Source of the DNA: Arenibacter sp. 6A1
GTDB taxonomy: Bacteria > Bacteroidota > Bacteroidia > Flavobacteriales > Flavobacteriaceae
DNA length: 64,000 nt
NCBI RefSeq assembly: GCF_012272855.1
Contig: NZ_JAAXCQ010000001.1
Span: 1 to 64,000 of the forward strand
Direction: 5' to 3'
Under the pieces are notes generated by a model. That model was not told the origin of the DNA. It saw nothing but the letters and a program-made list of their open reading frames with translations, and did no database searches. Position numbers and translations under genes: made by a program. Of the stretch, positions 16,031 through 25,040 are shown one piece after another (position 1 is the first letter of the stretch; the number at the start of each line of letters is the position of its first letter).

Positions 16031-17869
16031 TTATAACATTGCATTGAGGAGTAAGGTTCCTAATATCAGGAGCACTACGGAAATAATGCCTCCTATCATG
16101 GCAAAGTGTTTAAATTTATAAATCCCCATGCTATAGATCAAGGAATTGGTCTGGTAGCCAACGGGAGTGAAAAAACTAAAATTCGATGCGAACATCACTG
16201 CCAATATAAAAGGTTTCACGTCCAAGTCCATTCCGGTAGCCACAGAAATTGCAATGGGAGTCATAATAATGGCTGTTGCATTGTTAGATATAACTGCGCT
16301 TAAAAACATGGTCACTAAAAAGAGAGCTCCTATCGAAAATATTGAAGGCCTGCCTTGCATTAAAATTAATAGCTTTTCGGACAACCAATTATCAGCACCA
16401 GTATTGTGCATGGCAATTCCAAGAGGAATCATTCCAGCCAATAAAAACAATATTTGCCAATTAATCTTTTTGTAAACGCTCTCTAAAGTAACATGGTTCA
16501 GTAGCAGAAGGGCCACGGCACCCAATAGGGTGCTCGTTAAGATGGATAGAACACCTGTCGCAGCTAAAAGTATTACCCCCATTAAAATAAGAAGGGTCAA
16601 GTTTCTTTTTGGAGACTTAGAGATTTCGGGCGCTTCATATTGTTGCAGAATAGCAACATTATCAGAAAGGTCAAAACCCTTAATCTTGTCGCGGTCAATA
16701 TCAAGCAGCACTCGGTCGCCCACCTTTAAACGTGTTAAATCTAGCGTATCGGTAGTATACATCCTGTCTTTTGAATAGCGCAGGTTTTTTCTTTTTTTTA
16801 TGGCTAGCGGAACCGCATCGTGCATCATCACATTTTTTAGCTCATTAAGCGATTTTCCCAAAAAACGTGCCCCGGGCAACATCATCATTTCAACCAAAAC
16901 AGTTTGTATTTCTCTATCCTTTATCGACTTGTCGGCTAGCTCCTTATCCTTAAATTCATATTGTCCATACAATCCAGGACCGTCTTCTCCGGGAGAAATA
17001 ATAACTTCGGTATCACTTTTTAGGCGTAACAGATGATCAAGAGTACAAGAAAGCATTAGGCGATCTCCTTTTTGAAGTTTTATTCGGTTCATGTTGATAG
17101 GGCTGTCCAAGCCTGACCTATAAAATTTAAGCACCGAAATATCGGAGTCGCCCAAAAATGTGTCCTTTAAAAGCTTTCCGATAAGACTAGAATTAGGGGC
17201 AAGTTCTAAGGTGGTAATATAATTATCTACATCGTACTGCTCTCGTAACTTGTCTTTAGAATCCTTAGGAAGTAGCTGGGCCAAAAAACTAACCAGTACA
17301 ATGGACACCAATAAAAAAATGGCACCATACCAAGAAAATTCAAAAAACATAAATTCTTTTCCTAAACGCTCCTTATAAATTGCATTGACAATAAGATTGG
17401 TAGACGTTCCCATTAGGGTGCAACTGCCACCAAGGATACTGGCAAAGGAAATGGGCAATAATAACTTACTCTTGGAGATATCGTACTTATCAGATAACTC
17501 GGTGACAATCTTAATGAATACGATCACCACTGCTGTAGAACTTATAAATGCCGAAATAGTGCCGGTAATGAACATAAAAGCCGGAACAATAAAAAGAACC
17601 GGCCAATTTCGAAACTTTTTTAGGCCATTGGCCATCCATGAAATCACACCATTCTGCTCTAGGGCTACGGCTATGATCATAAGACATAAAATGGTGATTA
17701 CAGCAGTATTGGAAAATCCGCTAATAGCCTCTTCAGGAGTAATAAGGCCAAAGAACACTAAAAAGCCTATGGTACAAAAGGCTATTTTGTCCATAGTGAA
17801 TATTTCTAGAGCAAACAGCACCACTATGGTGGCTATAATTAAGAATATTAAAGCGATCTCTACAGTCAT
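16031..17869 (-). CDS. SLC13-family permease with two RCK_C (TrkA-C) domains
   Basis: A 612-residue inner-membrane transporter of the DASS/SLC13 type (sodium-driven uptake of sulfate, dicarboxylate or similar anions). Several membrane helices at the N-terminus, including the SSTAVVIVF and MGTSTNLIVNAIY segments, are followed by two cytoplasmic TrkA-C-like domains between about residues 200 and 420 (TTLELAPNSSLIGKLL and VEMMMLPGARFLGKSL start them). The second half of the membrane domain follows, with SNNATAIIMTPIA and NFSFFTPVGYQTN. RCK_C domains within SLC13 proteins are common in bacteria and may sense ligands. Substrate cannot be told. The gene is isolated, with repeats on both sides. Confidence 0.9.
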   Translation of the reverse strand: MTVEIALIFLIIATIVVLFALEIFTMDKIAFCTIGFLVFFGLITPEEAISGFSNTAVITILCLMIIAVALEQNGVISWMANGLKKFRNWPVLFIVPAFMFITGTISAFISSTAVVIVFIKIVTELSDKYDISKSKLLLPISFASILGGSCTLMGTSTNLIVNAIYKERLGKEFMFFEFSWYGAIFLLVSIVLVSFLAQLLPKDSKDKLREQYDVDNYITTLELAPNSSLIGKLLKDTFLGDSDISVLKFYRSGLDSPINMNRIKLQKGDRLMLSCTLDHLLRLKSDTEVIISPGEDGPGLYGQYEFKDKELADKSIKDREIQTVLVEMMMLPGARFLGKSLNELKNVMMHDAVPLAIKKRKNLRYSKDRMYTTDTLDLTRLKVGDRVLLDIDRDKIKGFDLSDNVAILQQYEAPEISKSPKRNLTLLILMGVILLAATGVLSILTSTLLGAVALLLLNHVTLESVYKKINWQILFLLAGMIPLGIAMHNTGADNWLSEKLLILMQGRPSIFSIGALFLVTMFLSAVISNNATAIIMTPIAISVATGMDLDVKPFILAVMFASNFSFFTPVGYQTNSLIYSMGIYKFKHFAMIGGIISVVLLILGTLLLNAML

Positions 17870-18177
17870 TTTCTTAATGTATATGGCTATTATAAATATA
17901 GTTCAACGGATCGGGTTAGGAAAACGGTTGGCCGTTTACTATTTATAAAAAGACTAGATTATGATGCTATAACCATCTAATTTAAGGTTGATTTGGTAAA
18001 AATCGTGTGACACCTAAACTGTCGAGTACGCTACTAATCAGGCTGCGTAATTTTTTTTTAAAAATAAATATCCAAATGCATAGGAGTCAAAGCCAAAAAA
18101 ATAAGCTCGAATAAACATCCAACTAGTAGAGCTCTTTGCTTCAGCTTACACAAAATTCCAGGGATATTAAACCTTAA
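17870..18177. other. Gene-free interval upstream of the SLC13 permease
   Basis: About 300 bases with no credible reading frame. It should contain the permease promoter on the minus strand, but no clear TAnnTTTG box could be fixed. It ends at the first ACATAATG element. Confidence 0.5.
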
Positions 18178-18342
18178 TTCTATTTTACATAATGATAAGA
18201 GCGGTACGATTTTATACTCAGTAGGGAAGAGGGTGGTTTAAGGATAAGGTCAAGCTCCAAAATTCGCAAAAAACCAACCTTCTCATAACTTGCGTATTTG
18301 AAAATTTATGACCTTTGGTACGGAATATTAAAGTTATGGAAA
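18178..18342 (+). repeat. ACATAATG element, copy L1
   Basis: First + strand copy of the element of about 160 bp. It starts TTCTATTTTACATAATG, carries CAGTAGGGAAGAGGGTGG, then TTGCGTATTTG, and ends in GGAATATTAAAGTTATGG. The stem around the conserved AGTAGGGAAG loop is ACTC/GGGT with one wobble pair. Confidence 0.85.
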
Positions 18343-18570
18343 ACCTTGTATTAGCTAGGATTAACTAAATGGATCTAGGCTGTTAGAGTTATCCAGGAAA
18401 TTTATAGAGTATAGGACCTGTTTTAAAAGGTTTTCTTTTTTAACCTGAAAAAGAATGTCGTTATGGCAATAAAATGCCTCTTCCTTACACCGTGAACGGA
18501 AAAAAGAACTTGCCTGAAAAAATGGGCTATTTGAAAACAGTGAAAAAGGCAAACACAATGTTAATATCGA

Positions 18571-18606
18571 AATGCGGAATTACTATAAAGTAGTTCCGCA
18601 TTTTTT
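18571..18606 (+). terminator. Strong bidirectional terminator with no annotated + gene
   Basis: AATGCGGAATTAC (18571-18583) pairs with GTAGTTCCGCATT (18590-18602) with one wobble pair, followed by a T-run. On the minus strand it can end the transcript from 18807-19127. On the plus strand the only thing before it is a 40-codon frame (start about 18477) ending in the stem, and the L1 element. A small RNA is possible. Confidence 0.75.
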
Positions 18607-18609
18607 ATT

Positions 18610-18803
18610 AGGTCTTTGATCTAGGTCCGTTCTTTTCCTTCTGAGAATTTTTCAAAAGCGCCACTAATTCTCCTTTTTGATACTCATAGAAGTTGCACCT
18701 AATCCAGTTAGGAAATGCCTCGGGGATAAAACTGTTAAAGCTAAAAAGATTGTTGTCCTGTGGCTGTTTTAGGATCGTTTGTTTTAATTTCGATCTCAGT
18801 CAA
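18610..18803 (-). pseudogene. Frameshifted remnant downstream of 18807-19127
   Basis: On the minus strand a short frame beginning at a TTG (TEIEIKTNDPKTATGQQ) runs into a stop, while an adjacent frame continues as LFSFNSFIPEAFPNWIRC to a stop near 18610. Joined by one frameshift they would give about 60 residues just after the 106-residue gene. I read this as a decayed small gene. The family is not recognised, and the join is inference. Confidence 0.35.
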
Positions 18804-18806
18804 GGT

Positions 18807-19127
18807 TTATTCCTCTTGAGTGTCTTCCCATATTAAATATTCCCGGTACCATTCCCAGGCACGGTCCAAAACCTCTATTTCGTTTTGACTAGAAGCAGCG
18901 GTATTGTTGGTCTGATAGAATAAGGTAAAATCTTCTCCAAAATAAGAATAGTGCTTGCTCGTTTTATCGTCAAAAACAATATTTTCTAATTCATCCTGCG
19001 GTATTACCTCAATTAGGGATATTCCCTTATGGAGTATAAATTGGCGCTGGTCGTGAATGCTGTCGTTCTTTATAGGGAATTCTCCGAAAATAAATTCCGG
19101 TAAGGAAAGATCTTCTATTGTCATCAT
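18807..19127 (-). CDS. Small acidic protein of unknown function
   Basis: A 106-residue acidic protein that I do not recognise. It has no signal peptide or membrane segment. It is rich in aromatic residues near the end (RAWEWYREYLIWED). Size, acidity and isolation recall immunity or antitoxin-type proteins of polymorphic toxin systems, but no toxin gene is adjacent, so that is only a suggestion. An apparent frameshifted remnant follows directly downstream, and a terminator lies at 18571-18606. An ACATAATG element begins 110 bases upstream of its start. Confidence 0.6.
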   Translation of the reverse strand: MMTIEDLSLPEFIFGEFPIKNDSIHDQRQFILHKGISLIEVIPQDELENIVFDDKTSKHYSYFGEDFTLFYQTNNTAASSQNEIEVLDRAWEWYREYLIWEDTQEE

Positions 19128-19236
19128 TTTTTTTTAAAATCTAAAATAAAGAGTTTTCTTCTAATAGCGCCTATACCTGACCAACTCTTTGTAGTGTTTC
19201 TTTTCGTCCCTTTGAAGTATCAATAATTACAATAAT

Positions 19237-19500
19237 TTCTATTTTACATAATGTACAGGGCGGTTGAAAATTGCCTTCAGTAGGGAAGGGGAGGTTTAAG
19301 TTCAAGGTGAGATCTCAAAATCACCAAAATATGAAGCCTCTCATAATTCGCGTATTTGAAAATAATTGACCTTTGGTATGGAATATGAAAACTATGAGAA
19401 GGATAAAAACAGCGCTTTTATCGTAATTCATCTTGTTATAGATGAAGGTCATTCACCCTTCTCTTTTGTGCATTTTATTCACAAATCAAGGATTACTACC
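19237..19500 (+). repeat. ACATAATG element, copy L2, with 3' extension
   Basis: The element runs from TTCTATTTTACATAATG at 19237 to ACTATGAGAAGG at 19402. It shares about 90 further bases with copy L3: a hairpin (GATAAAA/TTTTATC), then CGTAATTCAT and ATTCACCCTTCTCTTTTGT. The hairpin stem differs from that of L3 but still pairs. Confidence 0.85.
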
Positions 19501-20200
19501 CATGGCCTTCATGGTTTATGGGGCTTTTAATATAAAGATTATGCTTCTACTTTCTATGAACGCCGACATATGATCCTCTTCGAGTACGCAACGAGTCCTA
19601 GTTAATCCGATAATCGATTGGGATTTATAGAGCTCGCCCTGGTTTTAATATATCTACTTAATCCTTTTAAGGAGAATAGCGGATAAATTCTATTGTTCCC
19701 CATAAATAGCCTGTGATGACAGCTACCCAGCCTAAAATACAGACAGGGCTAATATTTAAGGGCAACAAGAATATAAAAGGAAAGAACTTAGAAAACCCTG
19801 GTTTTATTTGGATTTCTGCTAAAAATTGATAGATTTTATATGAAATACTGAACTAAACAGGTTTATATGCGCCAGCTGATGGCGCAAAAGTAAAGGAACT
19901 TCATGTAAGCGTCGTCCAATTTAAGAGTGCTATGAAAACTTAGGAAGACCGCTGTTGTTATAAACACCCTTGAAGAAGGGAGCATTTTCGGCGCTAGACA
20001 ACTTAGTGAAATCGAAAGAAATATAAAAACCCGACAAGGGCGATATCCAAGATTCAGGTCATGGCGCTTTCAGCAAGAGAAAATGATGTAGTCAATAAAG
20101 CTTTACTACGGAATCTGGGGGAAAACTTCAATGAGTGTCGTTGGAACAGGTCTGCAATAAGGTTTTGAGGACATATTCGTAATACTAAAAAAAAAGATCT
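19501..20200. other. Gene-free interval between element L2 and rpsU
   Basis: 700 bases without a convincing gene. It holds a GCGCCA/TGGCGC hairpin near 19869-19885 and a 35-codon frame near 20061-20168 (MALSARENDVVNKALL...) that I do not recognise. It may include leader sequence for rpsU. An A-rich stretch directly precedes the rpsU start; no Shine-Dalgarno sequence is seen. Confidence 0.45.
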
Positions 20201-20401
20201 ATGTTAATAATTGAAATAAAAGAAGGGGAACATATCGAAAGAGCCTTAAAACGTTACAAAAGAAAATATCGACGGACAAAAGTGCTTGAGAATATCAAGA
20301 AAAACCAACACTATCTCAAACCATCGAATGAACGACGGCACGCTTTACAGAAAGCGAAGTACCGGCAAAAATACTACCTTGAAAAGGAAGAATTAATTTA
20401 A
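20201..20401 (+). CDS. rpsU: 30S ribosomal protein bS21
   Basis: A 66-residue basic protein matching bS21. The start MLIIEIKEGEHIERALKRYK is the family N-terminus, and KPSNERRHALQKAKYRQK matches the conserved KPS..RR...KA.Y.Q part. bS21 binds the small subunit near the anti-Shine-Dalgarno end of 16S rRNA. Several positions differ from the forms I know in flavobacteria (KVLENIKKNQHYL in the middle), so it may be a second, divergent copy. No Shine-Dalgarno motif precedes it, only an A-rich stretch; GAGG lies 31 bases upstream, too far to help. It is isolated between repeat elements, an unusual place for a ribosomal gene. Confidence 0.88.
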   Translation: MLIIEIKEGEHIERALKRYKRKYRRTKVLENIKKNQHYLKPSNERRHALQKAKYRQKYYLEKEELI

Positions 20402-20802
20402 AAAGATGCTCTAGGCCCTCTTTCAAAAACAGGACAAAATTTGCGGTATAAATTAAAATTAATTGATATTCATGTTTTTATATATGTAAGATTAGTTGTT
20501 ATCCTAATTCCAAGAAGAGGTTTTTTATAACAATCACGAGCAGTCAGTTTGTGCAGTACCAATAGCGAGAACTTCGAATTTTTGAGCCTTTTGGTCTTCC
20601 TAAAAGGATGTTTCTATTTCGACCATTATTGAGAGTCCTACTTTTATTTTTCCGCTAATAAGGATCTGTTCGAACTAGCTTGTAAGATTAGTGTCCATTA
20701 TGTTAATAATAAAACAGAGGTCATTAATGGTATAACTTCAATCTAGATAGCTAGTTCTTCTCCCCATGCCCCAATTAGATAGCTCCCTCTCCTTCCTAAT
20801 AG
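20402..20802. other. Gene-free interval after rpsU
   Basis: About 400 bases without a credible gene or clear terminator. It ends where sequence homologous to the 3' end of the old yellow enzyme gene begins (20803). Confidence 0.45.
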
Positions 20803-20935
20803 CTCTCCGATAGACAAAAGGCATAATTGATATATTGTGTAGGATTAGGTTTGTTTTTAAAAACTGCAACCCTCATAATTGGCAAACTTTTTAAATTCGA
20901 GGGTATTTTACATAATGTACAACTTCATGACAGTT
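20803..20935 (+). pseudogene. Relic of an old-yellow-enzyme 3' end and its terminator
   Basis: From 20803 the sequence matches the end of the oxidoreductase gene at 21216-22325 and what follows it: TCTCCGATAGACAAAAGG (its last codons), TGTGTAGGAT, a decayed ACCCTC...GAGGGT terminator hairpin, then TATTTTACATAATG. The copy at 22302 is intact. Nothing of the body of the gene remains here, so it looks like the tail of a lost tandem copy, or a copied 3' flank. Confidence 0.65.
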
Positions 20936-21190
20936 TATATTTTACATAATGTTTGTGGCGTTTAAAAAAAATCACCTAATAGGGAAGAGGTGGATTATTA
21001 GCAATAGAAAAGAGATGAAACTACCATTGATTAGTAGTTCGTCATAAATCGCGTATTTGAATATTTCTGACCTATTATCCAGAATACGTAAACTATGAGA
21101 AGGGTAATAATGGTGTTATTACCGTAATTCATTTTATCATAGACCAATTTAATTCACCCTACTCTTTTGTACATTTGATATTAAATCATT
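20935..21190 (+). repeat. ACATAATG element, copy L3, with 3' extension
   Basis: It starts TATATTTTACATAATG, includes CACC/GGTG around TAATAGGGAAGA, then AATCGCGTATTTG and ACTATGAGAAGG. It is followed by a perfect 8-bp hairpin GGTAATAA/TTATTACC and the ATTCACCC...CTCTTTTGT extension shared with L2. The old yellow enzyme starts 26 bases later. Confidence 0.87.
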
Positions 21191-21215
21191 GATTATTAAT
21201 TATAAAGATATTTTC

Positions 21216-22325
21216 ATGAGCAAACAATTTTTGTTACACCCCTATAAGGCCAATAATTTAAACCTAAAAAACCGAGTGGTTATGGCTCCAATGACCCGTA
21301 GCAGGGCGTCTAATGAAGAAAATAAACCTACAGCAGCACTGCAAGGTACTTATTATCAACAACGAGCCTCGGCCGGACTCATCATTTCAGAGGGGTCCCA
21401 GGTTTCCGAGAAGGCCGTAGGGTATATAAATACACCTGGGATATACTCCCAAGCACAGGTGGAAGGCTGGAAAAAAGTCACGCAAATGGTTCATGATCAA
21501 GGAGGTACAATATTTATTCAACTTTGGCATGTAGGCCGAATATCGCACCCAGATTTTCATAATGGGGAATTGCCATTGGCACCTTCAGCAATAAACCCGA
21601 GAACACAATCCTACACCCCAAATGGTTTTAAGGACACGGTTACTCCCAAGGAAATGAGTATTGATGATATTAAAACTACCATTGAAGATTTTAAGAAGGC
21701 TGCAAAAAATGCTATGCAAGCCGGGTTTGACGGCGTTGAAATACATTCTTCTAACGGCTATTTATTTCATCAATTTTTTAATAGATCTTCTAATACAAGA
21801 ACTGATGATTATGGTGGTAGCATTGAAAATAGAGCCCGATTCTTTTTTGAAGTGTTAGATGCGATGAAAGAAGTGATGCCTACACAAAAAATAGGAGCAA
21901 GATTTAATCCATCTCTGCATGGACTATTTGGGATGACCATGGATGAAGAAACCATACCAACTTTTGAATATATTATTAAAAGGCTTAATAACTATGATTT
22001 GGCGTATGTACATCTTTCAGAGCCTTTTAATGATGTTTCAACCGTTCCCCATGCCGTCACTGAAGTAGCAAAACACTTTAGGCCTCTTTACAATGGAACA
22101 TTGATGATTAATGCCGGATTTGACCTAGAGTCAGGGAATGCTGTCATAGAATCAGGAGAAGCCGATTTGGTGGCCTATGGTAAGCCATTTATTTCTAATC
22201 CCGATTTAGTAGAGCGCTTTAATAACAATATAGCCTTGTCGGACTGGGATGAAGAAACCTTCTACACTCCTGGTATTGAGGGCTATTTGGATTACACAAA
22301 GGTCTCCGATAGACAAAAGGTATAA
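21216..22325 (+). CDS. Old yellow enzyme-type alkene reductase (FMN)
   Basis: About 369 residues from the ATG at 21216 (MSKQFLLHPYKA); the frame opens nine codons earlier at 21189. It is an FMN TIM-barrel enzyme of the NemA/OYE family, which reduces activated C=C bonds or nitro compounds with NAD(P)H. Motifs: NRVVMAPMTRSRA (FMN contacts), GTIFIQLWHVGRISHPD, the substrate-binding His/Asn in VEIHSSNGYLFHQF, and TDDYGGSIENRARF. The start follows element L3 closely, and a perfect terminator lies 45 bases after the stop. Direct repeats of about 295 bases (20803-21096 and 22302-22595) flank the gene, so it sits in a duplicated frame and could be lost or amplified by recombination. Confidence 0.92.
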   Translation: MSKQFLLHPYKANNLNLKNRVVMAPMTRSRASNEENKPTAALQGTYYQQRASAGLIISEGSQVSEKAVGYINTPGIYSQAQVEGWKKVTQMVHDQGGTIFIQLWHVGRISHPDFHNGELPLAPSAINPRTQSYTPNGFKDTVTPKEMSIDDIKTTIEDFKKAAKNAMQAGFDGVEIHSSNGYLFHQFFNRSSNTRTDDYGGSIENRARFFFEVLDAMKEVMPTQKIGARFNPSLHGLFGMTMDEETIPTFEYIIKRLNNYDLAYVHLSEPFNDVSTVPHAVTEVAKHFRPLYNGTLMINAGFDLESGNAVIESGEADLVAYGKPFISNPDLVERFNNNIALSDWDEETFYTPGIEGYLDYTKVSDRQKV

Positions 22326-22369
22326 ACGATATCTATTGTGTAGGATCAGGTTTGTTTTTAAGAACTGCT

Positions 22370-22412
22370 ACCCTCAAAATTGGCAAACTTCTTAATTTTG
22401 AGGGTATTTTAC
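22370..22412 (+). terminator. Terminator of the old yellow enzyme gene
   Basis: ACCCTCAAAATT (22370-22381) and AATTTTGAGGGT (22394-22405) pair perfectly over 12 bp, followed by ATTTTACAT. A decayed copy lies near 20870-20908. Confidence 0.85.
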
Positions 22413-22434
22413 ATATTGTATAACTTCTTTCTAA

Positions 22435-22640
22435 TTTCTGTTTTACATAATGTTAATGGCGTTAAAAAAGTATCACCTAATAGGGAAGAGGTCGTTTATT
22501 CGCAAGAGAAAAGAGGTAAAACTACCCCTGATTGGTGATTTGTCATAAATCGCGTATTTAAATATTTCCGACCCTTGATCCAGAATATAAGAATTATAGA
22601 ATATGGTATTTATATTCAAATCCTGATATAGGATCAGCAT
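22435..22640 (+). repeat. ACATAATG element, copy L4
   Basis: It starts TTCTGTTTTACATAATG, then CACCTAATAGGGAAGAGGT, AATCGCGTATTT, and AGAATATAAGAATTATAG. The following hairpin is GAATAT/ATATTC around GGTATTT, a different stem at the same place as in L2 and L3. A second small hairpin ATCCT/AGGAT follows. A solo core (ATTTTACATATTG) precedes it at about 22406. Confidence 0.85.
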
Positions 22641-22724
22641 AATTTCAGCGGTATTTGAAGAAATTGGATTTACTAATCCTTATATTGAACTCCTTTAGAT
22701 TTAAATAGAAAATTTATACTACAA

Positions 22725-24509
22725 ATGATAAATAAAAGGCTAGAAAAGCTTCGTCAACAGTTGTCTAAATATAATTTAGACGCAGTTATTATTCCATCTA
22801 CAGATCCCCATCAATCCGAATATGTTGCAAAACATTGGAAAGTAAGAGAATATTTTTCAGGATTTACCGGATCAGCTGGAGTATTGGTTGTAAAGCCTGA
22901 TGAAACGGCACTATGGACAGATTCACGTTATTTTTTACAATTTGAAGAAGAATGCAAGGCTTATGAAATTACCCTATATAAACAATCGATTCCGTATGCC
23001 CCCGAACACGTTCAATGGTTATGCGATAGTTTAGAAGAAAATGCGGTTGTTGGAGTAGATTTTTTACAGTTTTCTAAGGCCCAAATGGACCATATCAAGG
23101 AACTATCGAAATCAAAAAATATTGAACTTAAAAATATAACGGAACTGGTGGGTGAAATCTGGACAGACAGACCTAGTCTACCTGATTTTCCAATAGATAT
23201 ACATCCGTTAGAATTTAGCGGTGAAACAACACGCTCTAAAATTCAAAAAGTTCAACATAAAATTACAACTGGGAAAGCCGATTACTATTTGTTTTCCCGA
23301 TTTGACGAAATAGCATGGTTGTTTAATATCCGTTCTCAAGATGTGGACTTTACACCCTTGGTAACTGCCTATGCTCTAGTTGGACTAGAAAATACCCGCT
23401 TGTTTTGTAATAAGAAAAGATTTTCTTCATCGGCCCTGGCTACATTTTCAAAATTGAATATTGAAGTAATCGATTATGATGAAGCCATTGTTGAATTAGA
23501 AAAAATAGCCTCTACTAAAAAGATCATTACAGATGTATCTTCCTTAAACTATGCTGTATACAACGCCGTTACGAGTACATTTATATTTCAGAATTCAATA
23601 GTTAAAGAATTAAAAGCTGTTAAAAACGACACGGAGATAGCTGGTGCCAAGAACTGCATGTTAAAGGATGGTGTTGCGCTTACTAAGTTTTTTATATGGC
23701 TAGAGAATGAACTTAACAAAAGATCTATTTCAGAATATGAGATTGGTAAAAAATTAGAAAGTTTTAGACAACAACAAGAATTCTATATGGGCGAATCTTT
23801 TGCTGCTATTGTTGGCTACAAGGGCAATGGAGCAATCATTCACTATACCGCCTCTGAAAAAGGTGCTGCCATGGTACAAAATGAAGATATTCTGTTAATT
23901 GATAGTGGTGCACAATATAAGGATGGCACTACCGATATTACCCGTACAGTTTGGTTAGGAGGCACACCATCCGATGAAATAAAAACGACCTATACTGCTG
24001 TATTAAAGGGATATATAGCGCTGGAACAATTGCAATTCCCTAAAGGGACCGTAGGCATGCAAATAGATGCCTTTGCACGCTTACATTTATGGAAACTAGG
24101 CCTAGACTACCCTCATGGTACAGGACACGGTATTGGGAGTTTTGGAATGGTACATGAACCTGGGCAAGGTTTTACAACGAATATTGCAACCAGTACCGGA
24201 AGTACAGAACATGCTCCAAATCAATTAACAACAATAGAACCTGGTTGTTATAAAAAGGATGCTTTTGGAATACGTATTGAAAATATAGTCCTCTCGTCAC
24301 TGAAAGAAACCACGGCATTTGGAGAGTTTATAGGCTTTACTCCCATTACCCTCTTTCCGATAGATAGACAGCTGATAAAGGATTCGCTATTGACAGCTTC
24401 GGAGAAAAAATGGTTTAATGGGTATCATAAAATGGTTTTCGAACAATTATCCCCTAGGTTGGACAATGATGAAATAGAATGGCTCAGAAAAATGTGTCAA
24501 AAATTATAA
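22725..24509 (+). CDS. Aminopeptidase P family protein (M24B Xaa-Pro aminopeptidase)
   Basis: A 594-residue cytoplasmic metallopeptidase that removes an N-terminal residue before proline. It has two creatinase-like N-terminal domains (about 1-310), the M24 pita-bread catalytic domain (about 315-530) and the short M24 C-terminal domain, the long eukaryote-like form. The metal-binding set is present: Asp in LLIDSGAQYKDGTTDITRT (two Asp ligands), His in GTGHGIGSFGMVHEPG, Glu in TTIEPGCYK and Glu in GIRIENIVL. It lies between elements L4 and L5 and has its own terminator, so it is monocistronic. Confidence 0.95.
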   Translation: MINKRLEKLRQQLSKYNLDAVIIPSTDPHQSEYVAKHWKVREYFSGFTGSAGVLVVKPDETALWTDSRYFLQFEEECKAYEITLYKQSIPYAPEHVQWLCDSLEENAVVGVDFLQFSKAQMDHIKELSKSKNIELKNITELVGEIWTDRPSLPDFPIDIHPLEFSGETTRSKIQKVQHKITTGKADYYLFSRFDEIAWLFNIRSQDVDFTPLVTAYALVGLENTRLFCNKKRFSSSALATFSKLNIEVIDYDEAIVELEKIASTKKIITDVSSLNYAVYNAVTSTFIFQNSIVKELKAVKNDTEIAGAKNCMLKDGVALTKFFIWLENELNKRSISEYEIGKKLESFRQQQEFYMGESFAAIVGYKGNGAIIHYTASEKGAAMVQNEDILLIDSGAQYKDGTTDITRTVWLGGTPSDEIKTTYTAVLKGYIALEQLQFPKGTVGMQIDAFARLHLWKLGLDYPHGTGHGIGSFGMVHEPGQGFTTNIATSTGSTEHAPNQLTTIEPGCYKKDAFGIRIENIVLSSLKETTAFGEFIGFTPITLFPIDRQLIKDSLLTASEKKWFNGYHKMVFEQLSPRLDNDEIEWLRKMCQKL

Positions 24510-24540
24510 ATAGTTAGTAATAACAACTTTATATGATTTT

Positions 24541-24585
24541 AAACCTCAATATATATTTAATAAATATTGAGGTTTACTTTTTAAG
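24541..24585 (+). terminator. Terminator of the aminopeptidase P gene
   Basis: AAACCTCAATAT (24541-24552) pairs perfectly with ATATTGAGGTTT (24564-24575), followed by a T-rich stretch. It starts 31 bases after the stop codon and precedes element L5. Confidence 0.87.
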
Positions 24586-24606
24586 TCTTAAAACTCCCAA
24601 TCTGCC

Positions 24607-24772
24607 TCTATTTTACATAATGTTCATGGCGTTAAAAAAAATAGCGCACAGGGTAGAGGGCATGTCTATAGGCCCGCAGAAAAGTTTAAAATTTCGTTTA
24701 CAACTGGCTTCCTGAGAATCGCGTATTTGAAAATTTATGGCCCTTAGGGCGGAATATTGAACTTATGGGAAG
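24607..24772 (+). repeat. ACATAATG element, copy L5
   Basis: It starts CTCTATTTTACATAATG, then ATGGCGTTAAAAAAAATAG, GAGAATCGCGTATTTGAAAA and GGAATATTGAACTTATGG. The AGTAGGGAAG part is diverged (CAGGGTAGAGG) and no clear stem is left. Confidence 0.8.
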
Positions 24773-25001
24773 TATGATTTTTAGGGACTAGCTACCATAG
24801 TAACGTCTAAAACTTTCGACCCCCGACTTTTTTGTAGAGAAGTGTAAAAATACTCAAGAGTTCTACCGTAGCCTGTTCGTTGTTATATCAAATAGCACAG
24901 TACTCTTTTAATTCATATTATTAATGAATGACAAGGCATGAATAAATGTATGTGGAATGGTATTTTATATAAAAACGCTGAAAAGAATAGCAGAGTTATA
25001 T

Positions 25002-25009
25002 TAATTTTG
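25002..25009 (+). promoter_or_regulatory. Candidate -7 box (TAATTTTG) upstream of the DUF6642-like gene
   Basis: TAATTTTG matches the Bacteroidota -7 consensus TAnnTTTG and lies 31 bases before the TTG start at 25041. No convincing -33 TTG was found, so this is tentative. Confidence 0.4.
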
Positions 25010-25040
25010 TAATTAATATACTTTATTTAAATTCAGAAAC

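Noticed and set aside
16167..17948. Long + strand frames opposite the SLC13 permease
   Set aside because: They are antisense shadows of a clear transporter gene and show no domain.
18361..18558. A 65-codon minus-strand gene
   Set aside because: No family match and no start context; it is opposite a short frame ending in a terminator, and neither looks coding.
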